A DNA stretch of 64,000 bases from Syntrophopropionicum sp964397525 (GTDB lineage Bacteria > Bacillota > Desulfotomaculia > Desulfotomaculales > Pelotomaculaceae). This document shows, in pieces, positions 54,431 to 63,072 of this stretch. The stretch is from contig CAYNIY010000003.1 of NCBI GenBank assembly GCA_964397525.1, positions 23,881-87,880 on the forward strand. Reading direction: 5' to 3'. Every line of letters begins with the position of its first letter. Position 1 is the stretch's first letter. The notes below the pieces were generated by a model. The model searched no databases, was not told the DNA's origin, and saw only the letters and a list, made by a program, of their open reading frames with translations. A program made the position numbers and the translations under genes.

Positions 54431-54469
54431 TACACCCAAAAGCCTTGGCCATAAAGGTTTTTGGGTGTA
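54431..54469. repeat. inverted repeat upstream of xth
   Basis: TACACCCAAAA-N-CCTT pairs with AAGG-N-TTTTGGGTGTA around a short loop. No T-run follows. It could be a leader element or mRNA-stabilising hairpin for the exonuclease gene. Confidence 0.5.
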
Positions 54470-54512
54470 TGAATATATAAGGAAAAATGCATTCGGAAAG
54501 TGGGGAAGAACC

Positions 54513-55289
54513 ATGTTTAAAGCTGCGAGCTTCAATACTAATTCAATCCGTGCCCGCCTGCCCCTGATCCTTGACTGGCTGGACCGGGAAAAGGTGGACG
54601 TGCTGTGTCTCCAGGAAACAAAAGTGGAGGATAAGGATTTTCCGCTGGCGGAATTCAATAAAAAAGGCTACAACACGGCATTCTGCGGGCGAAAATCATA
54701 CAATGGTGTGGCCATTATCAGCACGCATCCGCTGGAAAATGTACAAAACGGCATAGGAGACTGGGCAGAGCCGGGCGAAGCCCGCCTGATCGGGGCAACC
54801 GTCAGAGGGATCCCCATCGTGAATACGTATGTGCCGCAGGGATTCGATCCCAAGAGCGATAGTTTCCTTTACAAGCTGAAATGGATCAGAGCTATGAGAG
54901 ATTACTTTGACAGCCGCTTCAAGCCGGAAGACAAGCTGGTCTGGCTGGGTGATTTCAATGTGGCGCCCGATCCGATAGATGTTTACGACCCAAAAAAACT
55001 ATACGGTCGCATCGGCTACCACCCGGAAGAGCACAAAGCACTGCAGTATGTAAAGGAATGGGGCTTTGTCGACGTCTTCCGCCTGCATGTTAAAGATGGG
55101 GGACATTACACCTTCTGGGATTACCGAGTACCGAAGCTTTTTGAGCGCAATTTAGGATGGCGGGTAGACCATATCTGGGCTAGTGCACCTATGGCTGCCA
55201 AATCGCGCAGCGCTTGGATAGACAAGGCTCCGAGGCAGATGGAAAGGCCCTCGGATCATACCTTCATCATCGCCGAGTTTGACAGCTGA
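54513..55289 (+). CDS. xth: exodeoxyribonuclease III (xth/exoA type)
   Basis: The 258-residue AP endonuclease/exonuclease shows the family motifs in order: ASFNTNSIRARL (near 5-16), LCLQETKVEDKDFP (metal Glu, near 32), VNTYVPQG, WLGDFNVAPDPIDV (catalytic Asp/Asn, near 148), RVDHIWAS and PSDHTFIIAEF (catalytic His). It repairs abasic sites. The ATG at 54513 follows GGGGAAG; the longer frame from 54465 lacks a site and the family's start fits here. Confidence 0.93.
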   Translation: MFKAASFNTNSIRARLPLILDWLDREKVDVLCLQETKVEDKDFPLAEFNKKGYNTAFCGRKSYNGVAIISTHPLENVQNGIGDWAEPGEARLIGATVRGIPIVNTYVPQGFDPKSDSFLYKLKWIRAMRDYFDSRFKPEDKLVWLGDFNVAPDPIDVYDPKKLYGRIGYHPEEHKALQYVKEWGFVDVFRLHVKDGGHYTFWDYRVPKLFERNLGWRVDHIWASAPMAAKSRSAWIDKAPRQMERPSDHTFIIAEFDS

Positions 55290-55321
55290 TCTAAGATCGC
55301 AAAACATATGCGGCACGCTAC

Positions 55322-55341
55322 TTATCAACAGCTGTGGATAA
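55322..55341. promoter_or_regulatory. inverted pair of DnaA-box-like 9-mers
   Basis: TTATCAACA (one mismatch to the consensus TTATCCACA) and TGTGGATAA (perfect, reverse strand) face each other two bases apart. They lie in a 200-base AT-rich gap near a ParB-like gene. A pair this close is unusual, but chance is possible and I see no origin-type cluster. Confidence 0.4.
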
Positions 55342-55453
55342 ATATGTGCCGCAATATTAATAGTTATTTAACATTTTTATAATAAAATCATAATATGACT
55401 TAGATATGATTAACAAGTGAATTAGTTAACAGACCCCCTACACCCTTTGTTTT

Positions 55454-55485
55454 TCCCGCCTTCGTGGCGGGACTTTTTGTTTTTA
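55454..55485 (+). terminator. terminator after the exonuclease gene
   Basis: TCCCGCC and GGCGGGA close a short TTCGT-type loop and are followed by T-rich sequence on the + strand. On the - strand no T-run is present, so it does not end the acyl-CoA ligase gene. Confidence 0.85.
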
Positions 55486-55487
55486 TT

Positions 55488-57023
55488 TTACAATTTGCGA
55501 AGCTCCTTTTTCAATATCTTTCCTGTGGCGTTTTTAGGCAGCGCTTCAATCTCAATGATTTCACGGGGCAGTTTGAACTTGGCCAGATTCTTTTTGAGAA
55601 AGGCCCTCAGTTCTTTTTTGTCCAGCTTCATGTCTTCCTTGAGCACCACGTACGCCCGCACCGATTCACCGCGGCTCTTGTCGGGTACACCGATAGCCGC
55701 GGCCTCTTTTATGGCTGGGTATTGGTAAAGGATTTCCTCCACTTCCCTCGGGTAGACGTTAAGGCCGCTGACGATCACTATGTCTTTTTTGCGATCAACG
55801 ATAAAGATATAGCCATCTTCATCCAAATAGGCCAAATCACCGGTGTGCAGCCAGCCATTACGGAGTGTTTCAGCGGTTTCAGCCGGCAAATTATAATATC
55901 CGATCATCACGTTCGGCCCCTGTACCAGTAGCTCGCCGATCTCCCGGCAGCCTAATTCCTTACCGCTGTCATCCACGATCTTCACTTTGTTGTCTTTGAC
56001 CGGCAAACCAATAGATCCCGGCTTGGTCAGCTTTAACGGATTGAAAGACACAACCGGGGAGGCCTCGGAAAGGCCGTATCCTTCGATTACATGTTTTTTG
56101 GTTTTTTCATAGAATCTTTCAATGATTTCCAGCGGCAGGGAGGCGCCGCCGCTGACAAAAAGGCGCACTCCTGCCAGGTCTTCTGGTTTGGCCAGCGAAG
56201 TATAAAAGTTGTACATTGCGGGAACACCCATCACCATAGTAATGCCTTGATCACGAATGGTGGCTATTACCTCTTTCGGTGCGAAAGTCTCAACGATGGT
56301 AACTGATGCTCCGTTATAAAGAGAGGCAGCAATGCAGCAGGTCCAGCCAAAGCTGTGGAACATCGGGAGCACACTTAATGTATTGTCATCAGGACCGGAC
56401 TCCGTTACTGCCGTAAATGCTTCTGCATTGCTCACCAGGTTACGGTGGGAAAGCAGCGCTCCTTTGGGGCGGCCGGTAGTGCCTGAGGTGTAAAGGATCA
56501 CACAGGGATCCGAGTTCTGTAAGGTTACGGCAGGAGGTTCGGGAAATCTTTCTTGACTCAACTCTTTCTCAATATCCGGTATAAGCAGCTTTACGGGAGG
56601 GACAGCACCTTCCTCATACTGATCTGCAAAACTCAGATCTCTGTCACTGATGATGTGTTTGACTTCCGCATCTTTGAGGATGAAGGCAATTTCCCGGGGA
56701 GTGAGCATGGTATTCAGGGGCACGACCACCCCACCCAGGCTGGCAATAGCCATATAACTAAAAATGAATGCCGCGGAATTCTTTGCGTAAAGGGCCACAT
56801 TATCGCGGGGCCTTACTCCTTTGGCCTGCAGGTAACTGCGGTAGCGGGCAACCTTATCCTGCAGCTGGGCATAACTGTACGAAGCACCTTTTTCGTATAT
56901 GGCGATTTTGTCTCCAGTCCCTGTTTGGATTAGATCGTGTACCAACAAATAATCTCCCTCCAATGTCAAAAAATTTAAAAATCTCTTACTACTTATTTGA
57001 CAATCTTTTTTAAGTTCCTTCAT
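55488..57023 (-). CDS. acyl-CoA ligase (ANL superfamily, fatty-acid type)
   Basis: The 511-residue AMP-forming ligase has the phosphate loop YTSGTTGRPKGALL (near 170), the A5 motif VIEGYGLSEASP (near 310), and GWLHTGDLAYLDEDGYIFIVDRKKD (A7-A8, near 390). The catalytic lysine is in PKNATGKILKKEL at the end. It activates an acid, likely fatty or aromatic, to its CoA ester. Three starts are possible: TTG 57044 (no site), ATG 57023 (AGGAGG four bases away) and TTG 56948 (GGAGGGA six bases away). The last gives a usual family N-terminus (LVHDLIQTGTGDKIAI), so the first 25 residues may not be real. Confidence 0.9.
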   Translation of the reverse strand: MKELKKDCQISSKRFLNFLTLEGDYLLVHDLIQTGTGDKIAIYEKGASYSYAQLQDKVARYRSYLQAKGVRPRDNVALYAKNSAAFIFSYMAIASLGGVVVPLNTMLTPREIAFILKDAEVKHIISDRDLSFADQYEEGAVPPVKLLIPDIEKELSQERFPEPPAVTLQNSDPCVILYTSGTTGRPKGALLSHRNLVSNAEAFTAVTESGPDDNTLSVLPMFHSFGWTCCIAASLYNGASVTIVETFAPKEVIATIRDQGITMVMGVPAMYNFYTSLAKPEDLAGVRLFVSGGASLPLEIIERFYEKTKKHVIEGYGLSEASPVVSFNPLKLTKPGSIGLPVKDNKVKIVDDSGKELGCREIGELLVQGPNVMIGYYNLPAETAETLRNGWLHTGDLAYLDEDGYIFIVDRKKDIVIVSGLNVYPREVEEILYQYPAIKEAAAIGVPDKSRGESVRAYVVLKEDMKLDKKELRAFLKKNLAKFKLPREIIEIEALPKNATGKILKKELRKL

Positions 57024-57182
57024 CTGGCCTCCTAAAATGTGCAAATGGGAGGCGCAGTCTTTTTTATTTATTATAGAGATTATCAGAAAGGGAAACTGCA
57101 GTATTTGTTGAAATATTAGATCAATTAATTTTCTAAGGAAAGTTATATATTCTACGTAGAATAAACCAGGGGGTATTTTGTT

Positions 57183-57929
57183 GTGTATATGGACATTCCT
57201 TTAGAGAAAATTATAACCCAGGATAATGTCAGGCAAGATTTTAACAAGGATGCGCTTAAGGGACTGGCACAGTCGATCATCAATGTGGGGCTTTTACAGC
57301 CTGTGATTGTCAGTGATAATGGCGATGAAACATACACGCTCTTAGTCGGCCACAGGCGTTTTGAGGCGGCCAGGCTGGCAGAGGTGAAAGCGATCCGAGC
57401 CATTGTTTTTGAAGACAGTGACTCCAAACTGGCACTGCAGCTGATTGAAAACCTGCAAAGGGAAAACCTCAATCCCATAGAGGAAGCTCTGGCCTACAAA
57501 AAGATCCTGGAAGAGGAGGGCCTTACCCAGGAAGAGCTAGCGGCAAAGCTGGGCAGACCTCAGCCCAACATCGCCAATACCCTTAGGCTGCTGAAGCTGC
57601 CGCCCTTCATCCAGACCATGCTGGTTAACGGCAGTATCAAACAGGGTCACGGCAAGGTCCTGTTGCAGCTGAAAGACCCTGAAAAACAGCAGCAGTGGGC
57701 CGATAAAGCATTCCAGGACAAGCTGTCAGTCAGTGCACTCAGGGAGGCGGTGCTGCAGGAAATCAGGACAGATTCTGAAACCAAACAAAAAGAATATGAA
57801 CACTTGCTGAACGGTATCAGGGAATTTCGCAAAACCACAGAGAACAGCTTCCTCCTAAAGTACATATCACAGGAAGACAAGTCAAATATCCGGCGTGAAA
57901 TAGATGAGCTGATCAAGCTGTTGGATTAA
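57183..57929 (+). CDS. orphan ParB/Noc-like protein
   Basis: The 248-residue protein has the ParB N-domain (IPLEKIITQDNVRQDF, then GLLQPVIVS, near 3-45), GHRRFEAARLAEV (near 62), and an HTH (LTQEELAAKLGRPQPNIANTLRLLKLP, near 115). The usual CTP-binding GERR motif reads GHRR here, which may weaken CTP use. No ParA gene or consensus parS is visible in the window. It could be a Noc-type or local DNA-binding partition protein. The GTG start has AGGGGG nine bases upstream. Confidence 0.85.
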   Translation: MYMDIPLEKIITQDNVRQDFNKDALKGLAQSIINVGLLQPVIVSDNGDETYTLLVGHRRFEAARLAEVKAIRAIVFEDSDSKLALQLIENLQRENLNPIEEALAYKKILEEEGLTQEELAAKLGRPQPNIANTLRLLKLPPFIQTMLVNGSIKQGHGKVLLQLKDPEKQQQWADKAFQDKLSVSALREAVLQEIRTDSETKQKEYEHLLNGIREFRKTTENSFLLKYISQEDKSNIRREIDELIKLLD

Positions 57930-57947
57930 TTGATATTGATGAAGACA

Positions 57948-57988
57948 AAAAGAAGCGGCAGGAAATTGAAATCCTCACCGCTTCTTTT
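57948..57988 (+). terminator. terminator after the ParB-like gene
   Basis: AAAAGAAGCGG and CCGCTTCTTTT form an eleven-pair stem around an inner loop and end in T's. Confidence 0.8.
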
Positions 57989-58019
57989 GAATTTCACAGG
58001 ATAATATGCTTTCAGAGGT

Positions 58020-58202
58020 TTATTCTTTTTCTAACAACATAAAATGCTCCCCGCAATCCAGGCAAATATACTTTGAGTACCAGGGTGCATCTGCTTCGTT
58101 TTCAGGCTGCCAGCGTGCTTCTTTAATTTTAATCCGCTTCTGTCTGCAATAAGGGCACTCACCCTTAAGTGTAGTTATTTTCAGGTTCTTGTCCACGTAC
58201 AT
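58020..58202 (-). CDS. tiny zinc-ribbon protein
   Basis: The 60-residue protein has two CxxC pairs, CPYC near residue 17 and CLDC near 47, the spacing of a zinc ribbon, between charged segments. The ATG at 58202 has GGGAGG eight bases upstream; the frame to 58226 includes that site. It is 158 bases downstream of rtcB on the same strand. The function is unknown; it could bind RNA or protein. Confidence 0.65.
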   Translation of the reverse strand: MYVDKNLKITTLKGECPYCRQKRIKIKEARWQPENEADAPWYSKYICLDCGEHFMLLEKE

Positions 58203-58360
58203 ATAATCAGCCTCCCATTTCCACATATATTAAATTAGCCTTTTTCATCATAAATGTAACAGGTTACCAACTAATTAAAAAAAGATTAAATATTTATTAA
58301 TAATAATTATATTGGAATTTCTGAGATTTAGATTTCATTTAAAGCAGCAAGAAATTTAGT

Positions 58361-59608
58361 CTAGCCTTTCACCACAGCTATGGTTTTTAGCCTGCGCAGC
58401 GGTTCAATTAAATCCAGCTCATTGGTGATGACAAAATCAAGGTCTTTGTAGGCAAAGCGCGATTCTTCACCGACATCGCTTTTTTTTACCTTGCCCAGGA
58501 ATACTCCCAGCGACTTTAGATCTGCAATGGTATCCTGGACGCTGAACTTTTGTTTGGCCTCTGTGCGGCTCATCTGGCGTCCGGCCCCGTGGGAGCAGGA
58601 GCAGAAACTTTCCGGATTGCCCTTTCCCCTGACCAGGTATGAACTGATGCCCATCGCGCCGGGGATGATCCCCAGCTCACCTTTGCCCGCCCGGATGGCC
58701 CCCTTGCGGTGCACCCAGACCATTTTGCTGTAGTGCTCTTCATAGGCGGCATAGTTGTGATGGCAGTTGACCCGGTCCGACAACTCAATATTGGCAAAGC
58801 CCGCGTATTTGGCTGTCTGCCTGCACACGGTGTCGATCACTGCATCCATCATCTGCGTCCGGTTCTCCCTGGCAAATTCCAGGGCCAGGTTCATCCAGGT
58901 GATATATTCCCGGCCGCTTTCGCTGTCAGTCTCCAGATAAGCCAGGTCCCACTGCGGCGGGACTGGTGTCGCATAGTTTTTGTTCAGCTCTTTAGCCAGC
59001 CTGTTGAAGAAATGGCAGATGGTGTAGCCGATATTGCGCGAGCCGGAATGGACCATGATGCCCAGGTATCCCTGCTCGTCAGTCTGCAGCTCGATGAAAT
59101 GGTTGCCGCTGCCTAAGGTGCCCACCTGAAAGCAGGCGGCGTCCAATTCCTTTAAAAGGTCACTCGCCAAGCCTGTCTTCTGCTTTGCGGTCAATTTTTT
59201 AGCAAAATTCTGTACGGAGGCGCACTCCCGCCTGGTTTTATGATGCTCGAATCCGGTCGGGATGTTGCGCAGGATATCACCGATAATTGACTGGGCGAGC
59301 TTACCGCTGGGTGTTTCCACTGAAATAATTGTTTCCGCCGGGATATTGGTCTGGACGAAGACCATGCCGCAGCCGATGTCCACCCCGACGGCGTTGGGAA
59401 TGATCACGTTTTCAGTGGCGACTACACCGCCGATGGGCATGCCATAACCGGAGTGGGTATCCGGCATCAAAGCAATCCACTTGTAAGCAAAAGGGAAATT
59501 GGCCAGGTTCTTGGCCTGCTGCAGGCAGGTCTCCTCGATCAAGCCTGCATTTTCCAGCCACACTTTGATCGGCCATTTTTGATCAGCGGGGTTATAGATT
59601 GTAAACAT
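58361..59608 (-). CDS. rtcB: RNA ligase RtcB
   Basis: RtcB joins 2',3'-cyclic phosphate and 5'-hydroxyl RNA ends with GTP and manganese. The 415-residue product keeps the key sites: VGVDIGCGM (metal Cys, near 85), GSGNHFIEL (Asn and His), VHSGSRNIG, and CSHGAGRQMSR (the His that is guanylylated, near 335). The ATG at 59608 has GGGGGC six bases upstream; upstream codons lack a site. A terminator-like hairpin separates it from the VWA/MoxR operon upstream. No archease gene is next to it. Confidence 0.94.
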   Translation of the reverse strand: MFTIYNPADQKWPIKVWLENAGLIEETCLQQAKNLANFPFAYKWIALMPDTHSGYGMPIGGVVATENVIIPNAVGVDIGCGMVFVQTNIPAETIISVETPSGKLAQSIIGDILRNIPTGFEHHKTRRECASVQNFAKKLTAKQKTGLASDLLKELDAACFQVGTLGSGNHFIELQTDEQGYLGIMVHSGSRNIGYTICHFFNRLAKELNKNYATPVPPQWDLAYLETDSESGREYITWMNLALEFARENRTQMMDAVIDTVCRQTAKYAGFANIELSDRVNCHHNYAAYEEHYSKMVWVHRKGAIRAGKGELGIIPGAMGISSYLVRGKGNPESFCSCSHGAGRQMSRTEAKQKFSVQDTIADLKSLGVFLGKVKKSDVGEESRFAYKDLDFVITNELDLIEPLRRLKTIAVVKG

Positions 59609-59649
59609 GTTTATGCCCCCTGTAGGTGCGTTCAATGAATCACCTTATG

Positions 59650-59689
59650 AAAAAAAGAGCTGCAGGATAAAAGCTACGGCTCTTTAAAA
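59650..59689 (-). terminator. terminator-like hairpin between the VWA-like gene and rtcB
   Basis: AAAGAGC-type arms (AAGAGC at the left, GCTCTTT at the right, with further G/C pairs) form a stem followed on the - strand by seven T's. It could end the MoxR/VWA transcript or reduce read-through into rtcB. Confidence 0.7.
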
Positions 59690-59719
59690 AATGCTTACGG
59701 TGTCACGCTTGACGGGTGC

Positions 59720-60910
59720 CTACTCTAAATACATGTATGCCACAGACCCGAAATGGGGAACAGGCTTGTTTTCTCCGGTCAGTACCCAGAGCACGGGGTA
59801 TGGGGGCGGGTCCTTAGGCAAGTCTGCATCTCCGTCGGTAAGAAAGACCATCACCGACGGGGATATGCCGCGTTTTTCGATTTCCCAGAATAAGGGCTTG
59901 AAGTTTGTCCCGCCGCTGCCCTTAAACTGCATCGGGATATTGTCAGGGTCAAGCTCCTGGAAGAGCTGCACAGCCATGTCACAGTGGGCGATATAGCCCT
60001 TGAACTCCGGGTAGGAGTAAACAATATTGACCATTTCCGAAATGAACTGCTGGTAAAAACGCCAGACCGAACCGGAAGTATCAATGGCCACCACGACCTC
60101 TTCCAGACCTTCACTGCCGAACTCCGGCAGGAATACATAGTCGAAACGCCGGTCTGGCGGGATGAAGGTGTAGTCAGACCGGGTCGGCTGGACAAAGGAA
60201 GCCAGGGCCTGCTTCCAGTCAAGTTTGGGGTACAGGATATTTTCGATGATCTGGATCATCCCAACAGGCAGGTAACCTCTTTGCCGAGCTTCCTGGGCCG
60301 CCTGGGCGGCGCGCATCTTCCAGGTCGCAGCTTCCGCGTTGATGTCGGTGGACTCGTCCTGTCCGCTCTTGTTCTTGCCCCACTTGGAATGGTCGTCCAG
60401 GAGCTTGCCGTCATGCTTTTTATCCTGCTGGGATTTATCCGGCCCGTTTTGCCCTGACTGGGATTCCTTGCTTGTCTCGTCATGGGATTTAGGCGGCAGT
60501 TCCTGCAGCAGGATATTGTATACGGCGTCTGCCGTCATGTTTTTGAAACGGTCGGATAGGAAAACGCCGGGCGGCAGCTGGAGCCCCTGTTCCTTGACGA
60601 TATGATTCACGACATAGTCACAGGCCATGTCCCAGAGATCCTTGTCCCGGGGTCCACGCCGCCAGATGTGCTGGAGGACCGCGTGCATTACTTCATGAAC
60701 CAGGGCACCCATCAACCGGGAGATACCGCCGGTTTTGACCAGGCTCTGGACAAAATCATCGTGATAAATGAGGTTAAAATCCTCTGTCCTCATGGTCGAA
60801 GTGGACGTGTCCTCCTTGGGCTGCAGGAAGAGGGCCAGGGAGCCGAAGAAGGGATACTTTAAGAGCATCTGGGCTCTGGCCTTGCTGATCAAATAATGAG
60901 AATCCGGCAC
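59720..60910 (-). CDS. zinc-peptidase-like plus VWA-like protein (DUF2201 type)
   Basis: The 396-residue protein has an N-terminal HEVMHAVLQH (HExxH, near 75-84), a hydrophilic Lys/Gln/Asp-rich linker (about 140-200), and a C-terminal VWA-like domain. In that domain DTSGSV gives the MIDAS DxSxS, GSGGTNF the Thr, and FLTDGDAD the last Asp. This matches the DUF2201 family of putative metallopeptidase/VWA proteins that pair with MoxR ATPases. The GTG at 60910 has GGGAGGGG upstream. It lies 18 bases after the MoxR gene. Confidence 0.87.
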   Translation of the reverse strand: MPDSHYLISKARAQMLLKYPFFGSLALFLQPKEDTSTSTMRTEDFNLIYHDDFVQSLVKTGGISRLMGALVHEVMHAVLQHIWRRGPRDKDLWDMACDYVVNHIVKEQGLQLPPGVFLSDRFKNMTADAVYNILLQELPPKSHDETSKESQSGQNGPDKSQQDKKHDGKLLDDHSKWGKNKSGQDESTDINAEAATWKMRAAQAAQEARQRGYLPVGMIQIIENILYPKLDWKQALASFVQPTRSDYTFIPPDRRFDYVFLPEFGSEGLEEVVVAIDTSGSVWRFYQQFISEMVNIVYSYPEFKGYIAHCDMAVQLFQELDPDNIPMQFKGSGGTNFKPLFWEIEKRGISPSVMVFLTDGDADLPKDPPPYPVLWVLTGENKPVPHFGSVAYMYLE

Positions 60911-60928
60911 GGGCACCCCTCCCAAATA

Positions 60929-61960
60929 CTAATCCGCTGCTACCAGGACATCCGCCTGGCTGGCCAGCCAAGCGCGGAATTCAGGCAGCATAACCAGTTC
61001 ATTCCGGAGGTTGGCTTTCACAGCGTCATTGATGGCCAGTACCTGGTACTCGACCATCAGCTCGGATATAAAAGCAATAAAGTTGCTCAAACGGGCCGGG
61101 GTCTTGTTCTTGGACAGGCTGTTGACTAGGGCCCCGATGCAGGCGTATATCATATCCGGCGAATTCGGGACAGCTATAATTCTGCCGTCCAGGATCTCGT
61201 CCGCGTCGGGAATCAGCTCCAACATCCGGCAGAAGGCGGTGAATTCGGTCGCAGGGCCTTCATCGACTGCCCCGCAGATAGCCGGGAAAGCCTTGTCCAC
61301 CTGCCCGTATGAAGGAAGGATCTTGTGGACGAACTCCCAGCTGCGCGGGCTGGGGAAAGCTTTGATCTCAGCAGCCTGGTTGGGAAAACGGTAAAGCAGT
61401 TCAGGCCTGAAGTTTAAAAAGCTGATCACTCTATGGTCAATCCTGTTGGGGATCGCCCAGTGCTTCCAATCCTCCAGCGAGCAGGTAACTTCAAAGTGGA
61501 TCATCCTGTTGGCCAGCGCCGCGGGCATTTGGTTGGTGACACCTTTGTCCTGGGCCCGGTTGCCTGCCGCCACCTGGCGCCATCCTTCGGGCAGAATGTA
61601 TTCGCCGATGCGGCGGTCCAGGATCAACTGATAGGCGGCAGCCTGCACAGCCCGTGGGGCAGAGGTGATCTCGTCATAGAGGATCACGCCTTCCTCGCCG
61701 TCGCGCTCGACATCGGGCAGGAAGGAAGGGGCCAGCCAGTCGGCTTGCCGGGTGTCTCTGTTCGGATAAGGAATGCCCCGCAGGTCAATGGGGTTTAGGA
61801 GCAAAAGCCGCAGGTCGAGAAAACCCCAGCCACTTTCAGCCGCTAACTGCTTAACAATGCTGGACTTCCCGACTCCGGGAGGGCCCCATAGCATCACAGT
61901 GGGGACTTCAGGATCAGCTAAAAGGATCTTAAGGTGCCCTTTGGCTTCAGTTGCAAACAT
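60929..61960 (-). CDS. MoxR-family AAA+ ATPase
   Basis: The 343-residue ATPase has Walker A LWGPPGVGKSS (near 24), Walker B EGVILYDEITSA (near 90), a sensor-1 AAGNRAQD region and a C-terminal lid. MoxR ATPases act as chaperones with VWA-domain partners, which is the protein encoded next. GGAGTGG lies upstream of the ATG. Confidence 0.9.
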   Translation of the reverse strand: MFATEAKGHLKILLADPEVPTVMLWGPPGVGKSSIVKQLAAESGWGFLDLRLLLLNPIDLRGIPYPNRDTRQADWLAPSFLPDVERDGEEGVILYDEITSAPRAVQAAAYQLILDRRIGEYILPEGWRQVAAGNRAQDKGVTNQMPAALANRMIHFEVTCSLEDWKHWAIPNRIDHRVISFLNFRPELLYRFPNQAAEIKAFPSPRSWEFVHKILPSYGQVDKAFPAICGAVDEGPATEFTAFCRMLELIPDADEILDGRIIAVPNSPDMIYACIGALVNSLSKNKTPARLSNFIAFISELMVEYQVLAINDAVKANLRNELVMLPEFRAWLASQADVLVAAD

Positions 61961-61996
61961 ATACAGCCACTCCTAATACTAATCTTTTTGTTTCAA

Positions 61997-62548
61997 TCAA
62001 CAGCCAGTCAGCAGGGTCAGCGCGTCATGCAAATGGGCAATCTTTTTTTTGCTGGCGTCATCCGGGGCATCCCGGCCTTCTTTAATGACCGCGTAACCGC
62101 CATTAAACAGGATTAGCAGTTCGCAGAATTCCAGGTTATCGAATAAAGACACCGGAAATTGCTTCGGGACGGCGCGTATGCCGGTCGTCGTCAATCCCCA
62201 GAGAAGCTCAAGTTCTTCTTCTTCGAACTTATCAATGGCCCAGGAATTATCAAGTTCCTGATTATCATAATACAAGCCGCGCACTTTATTTCTAAAAGTG
62301 CCGTGAGACAGCGCAAAACGCGATGAACCGTTATCCGCGGTCTCGGTAAAAGCCAGGTCAATTTTGAGTTCGCCGTCCACAACATCCTGTTTTATCACCA
62401 GGTTATAAAAGCTGTCGTTGCGGCATCTCCTGGTCATTGATCCCTCACTGTCGTATACACTGCAGGTAATCCTGTCGGAAATAAGAAGAGACGCCTTCAA
62501 ATTAGCCAGGTTCCCGATATAGGCCATTTGATAATTGTAAGCTGGCAT
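61997..62548 (-). CDS. hypothetical protein, first gene of the MoxR/VWA operon
   Basis: The 183-residue protein has no recognised domain, signal peptide or membrane helix. It is acidic in the middle (DKFEEEELELLWG) with a strand-rich first half. The ATG at 62548 has AGGTGG seven bases upstream. It lies 36 bases before the MoxR gene and is clearly in the same operon, so it may be the substrate, adaptor or regulator of the ATPase. Confidence 0.7.
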   Translation of the reverse strand: MPAYNYQMAYIGNLANLKASLLISDRITCSVYDSEGSMTRRCRNDSFYNLVIKQDVVDGELKIDLAFTETADNGSSRFALSHGTFRNKVRGLYYDNQELDNSWAIDKFEEEELELLWGLTTTGIRAVPKQFPVSLFDNLEFCELLILFNGGYAVIKEGRDAPDDASKKKIAHLHDALTLLTGC

Positions 62549-62748
62549 GGCAAAACCACCTGATACTGATTTTTTAGATAAATATGCCTCTTTGCATCCT
62601 TATATATACATTATAATAAAAAAAGCCTTCACGTCCATGAAAAAAAGTCTGCTCGACTTGTGAGAATTAAGTCGACCACCTGGGCCGGACTTAACAAGGA
62701 GTATAAGCGAGCGGGTCATTAAACCCGTAACAGAACGTTACCCGTGAC

Positions 62749-63072
62749 TCATATAAAATTATACATTAGCGCCATAGTTACAATACCAAACAGCAAGCTA
62801 TAGAAAAGGCTTCTGGTCTTAATGGCGACCAGCAGCGTGGGGATAAAGACCCAGATATACCTGTTATGGAAGCTGATATCAATATATCCCTCCGGCGCCA
62901 ATACACTCAAAGCCGCTAAAGCTCCTAAAACTGCCGGGGCTATAAAAGATAACCACCTTTTTAATGGTTCAGGAAATTCATAGCGGGAAAACAATGCCAC
63001 GGGCAGGATACGGGGCAGGATTGATACCAGTGAAACACCGGCGATCATGATCCAAATACTAGTTTCGCTCAT
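62749..63072 (-). CDS. azlD: AzlD-like branched-chain amino acid exporter, small subunit
   Basis: The 107-residue protein has three to four membrane helices and the RILPVALFSRYEFPEPLKRWLSFIAPAVLGAL pattern of AzlD. It works with AzlC, encoded just upstream with a 14-base overlap, to export branched-chain amino acids. A hairpin (GGGT...ACCC) follows near 62714-62730. Confidence 0.9.
   Translation of the reverse strand: MSETSIWIMIAGVSLVSILPRILPVALFSRYEFPEPLKRWLSFIAPAVLGALAALSVLAPEGYIDISFHNRYIWVFIPTLLVAIKTRSLFYSLLFGIVTMALMYNFI

Noticed and set aside
54431..54469. Hairpin considered as a terminator of the decarboxylase operon
   Set aside because: No T-run follows on either strand, so it is listed only as an inverted repeat.
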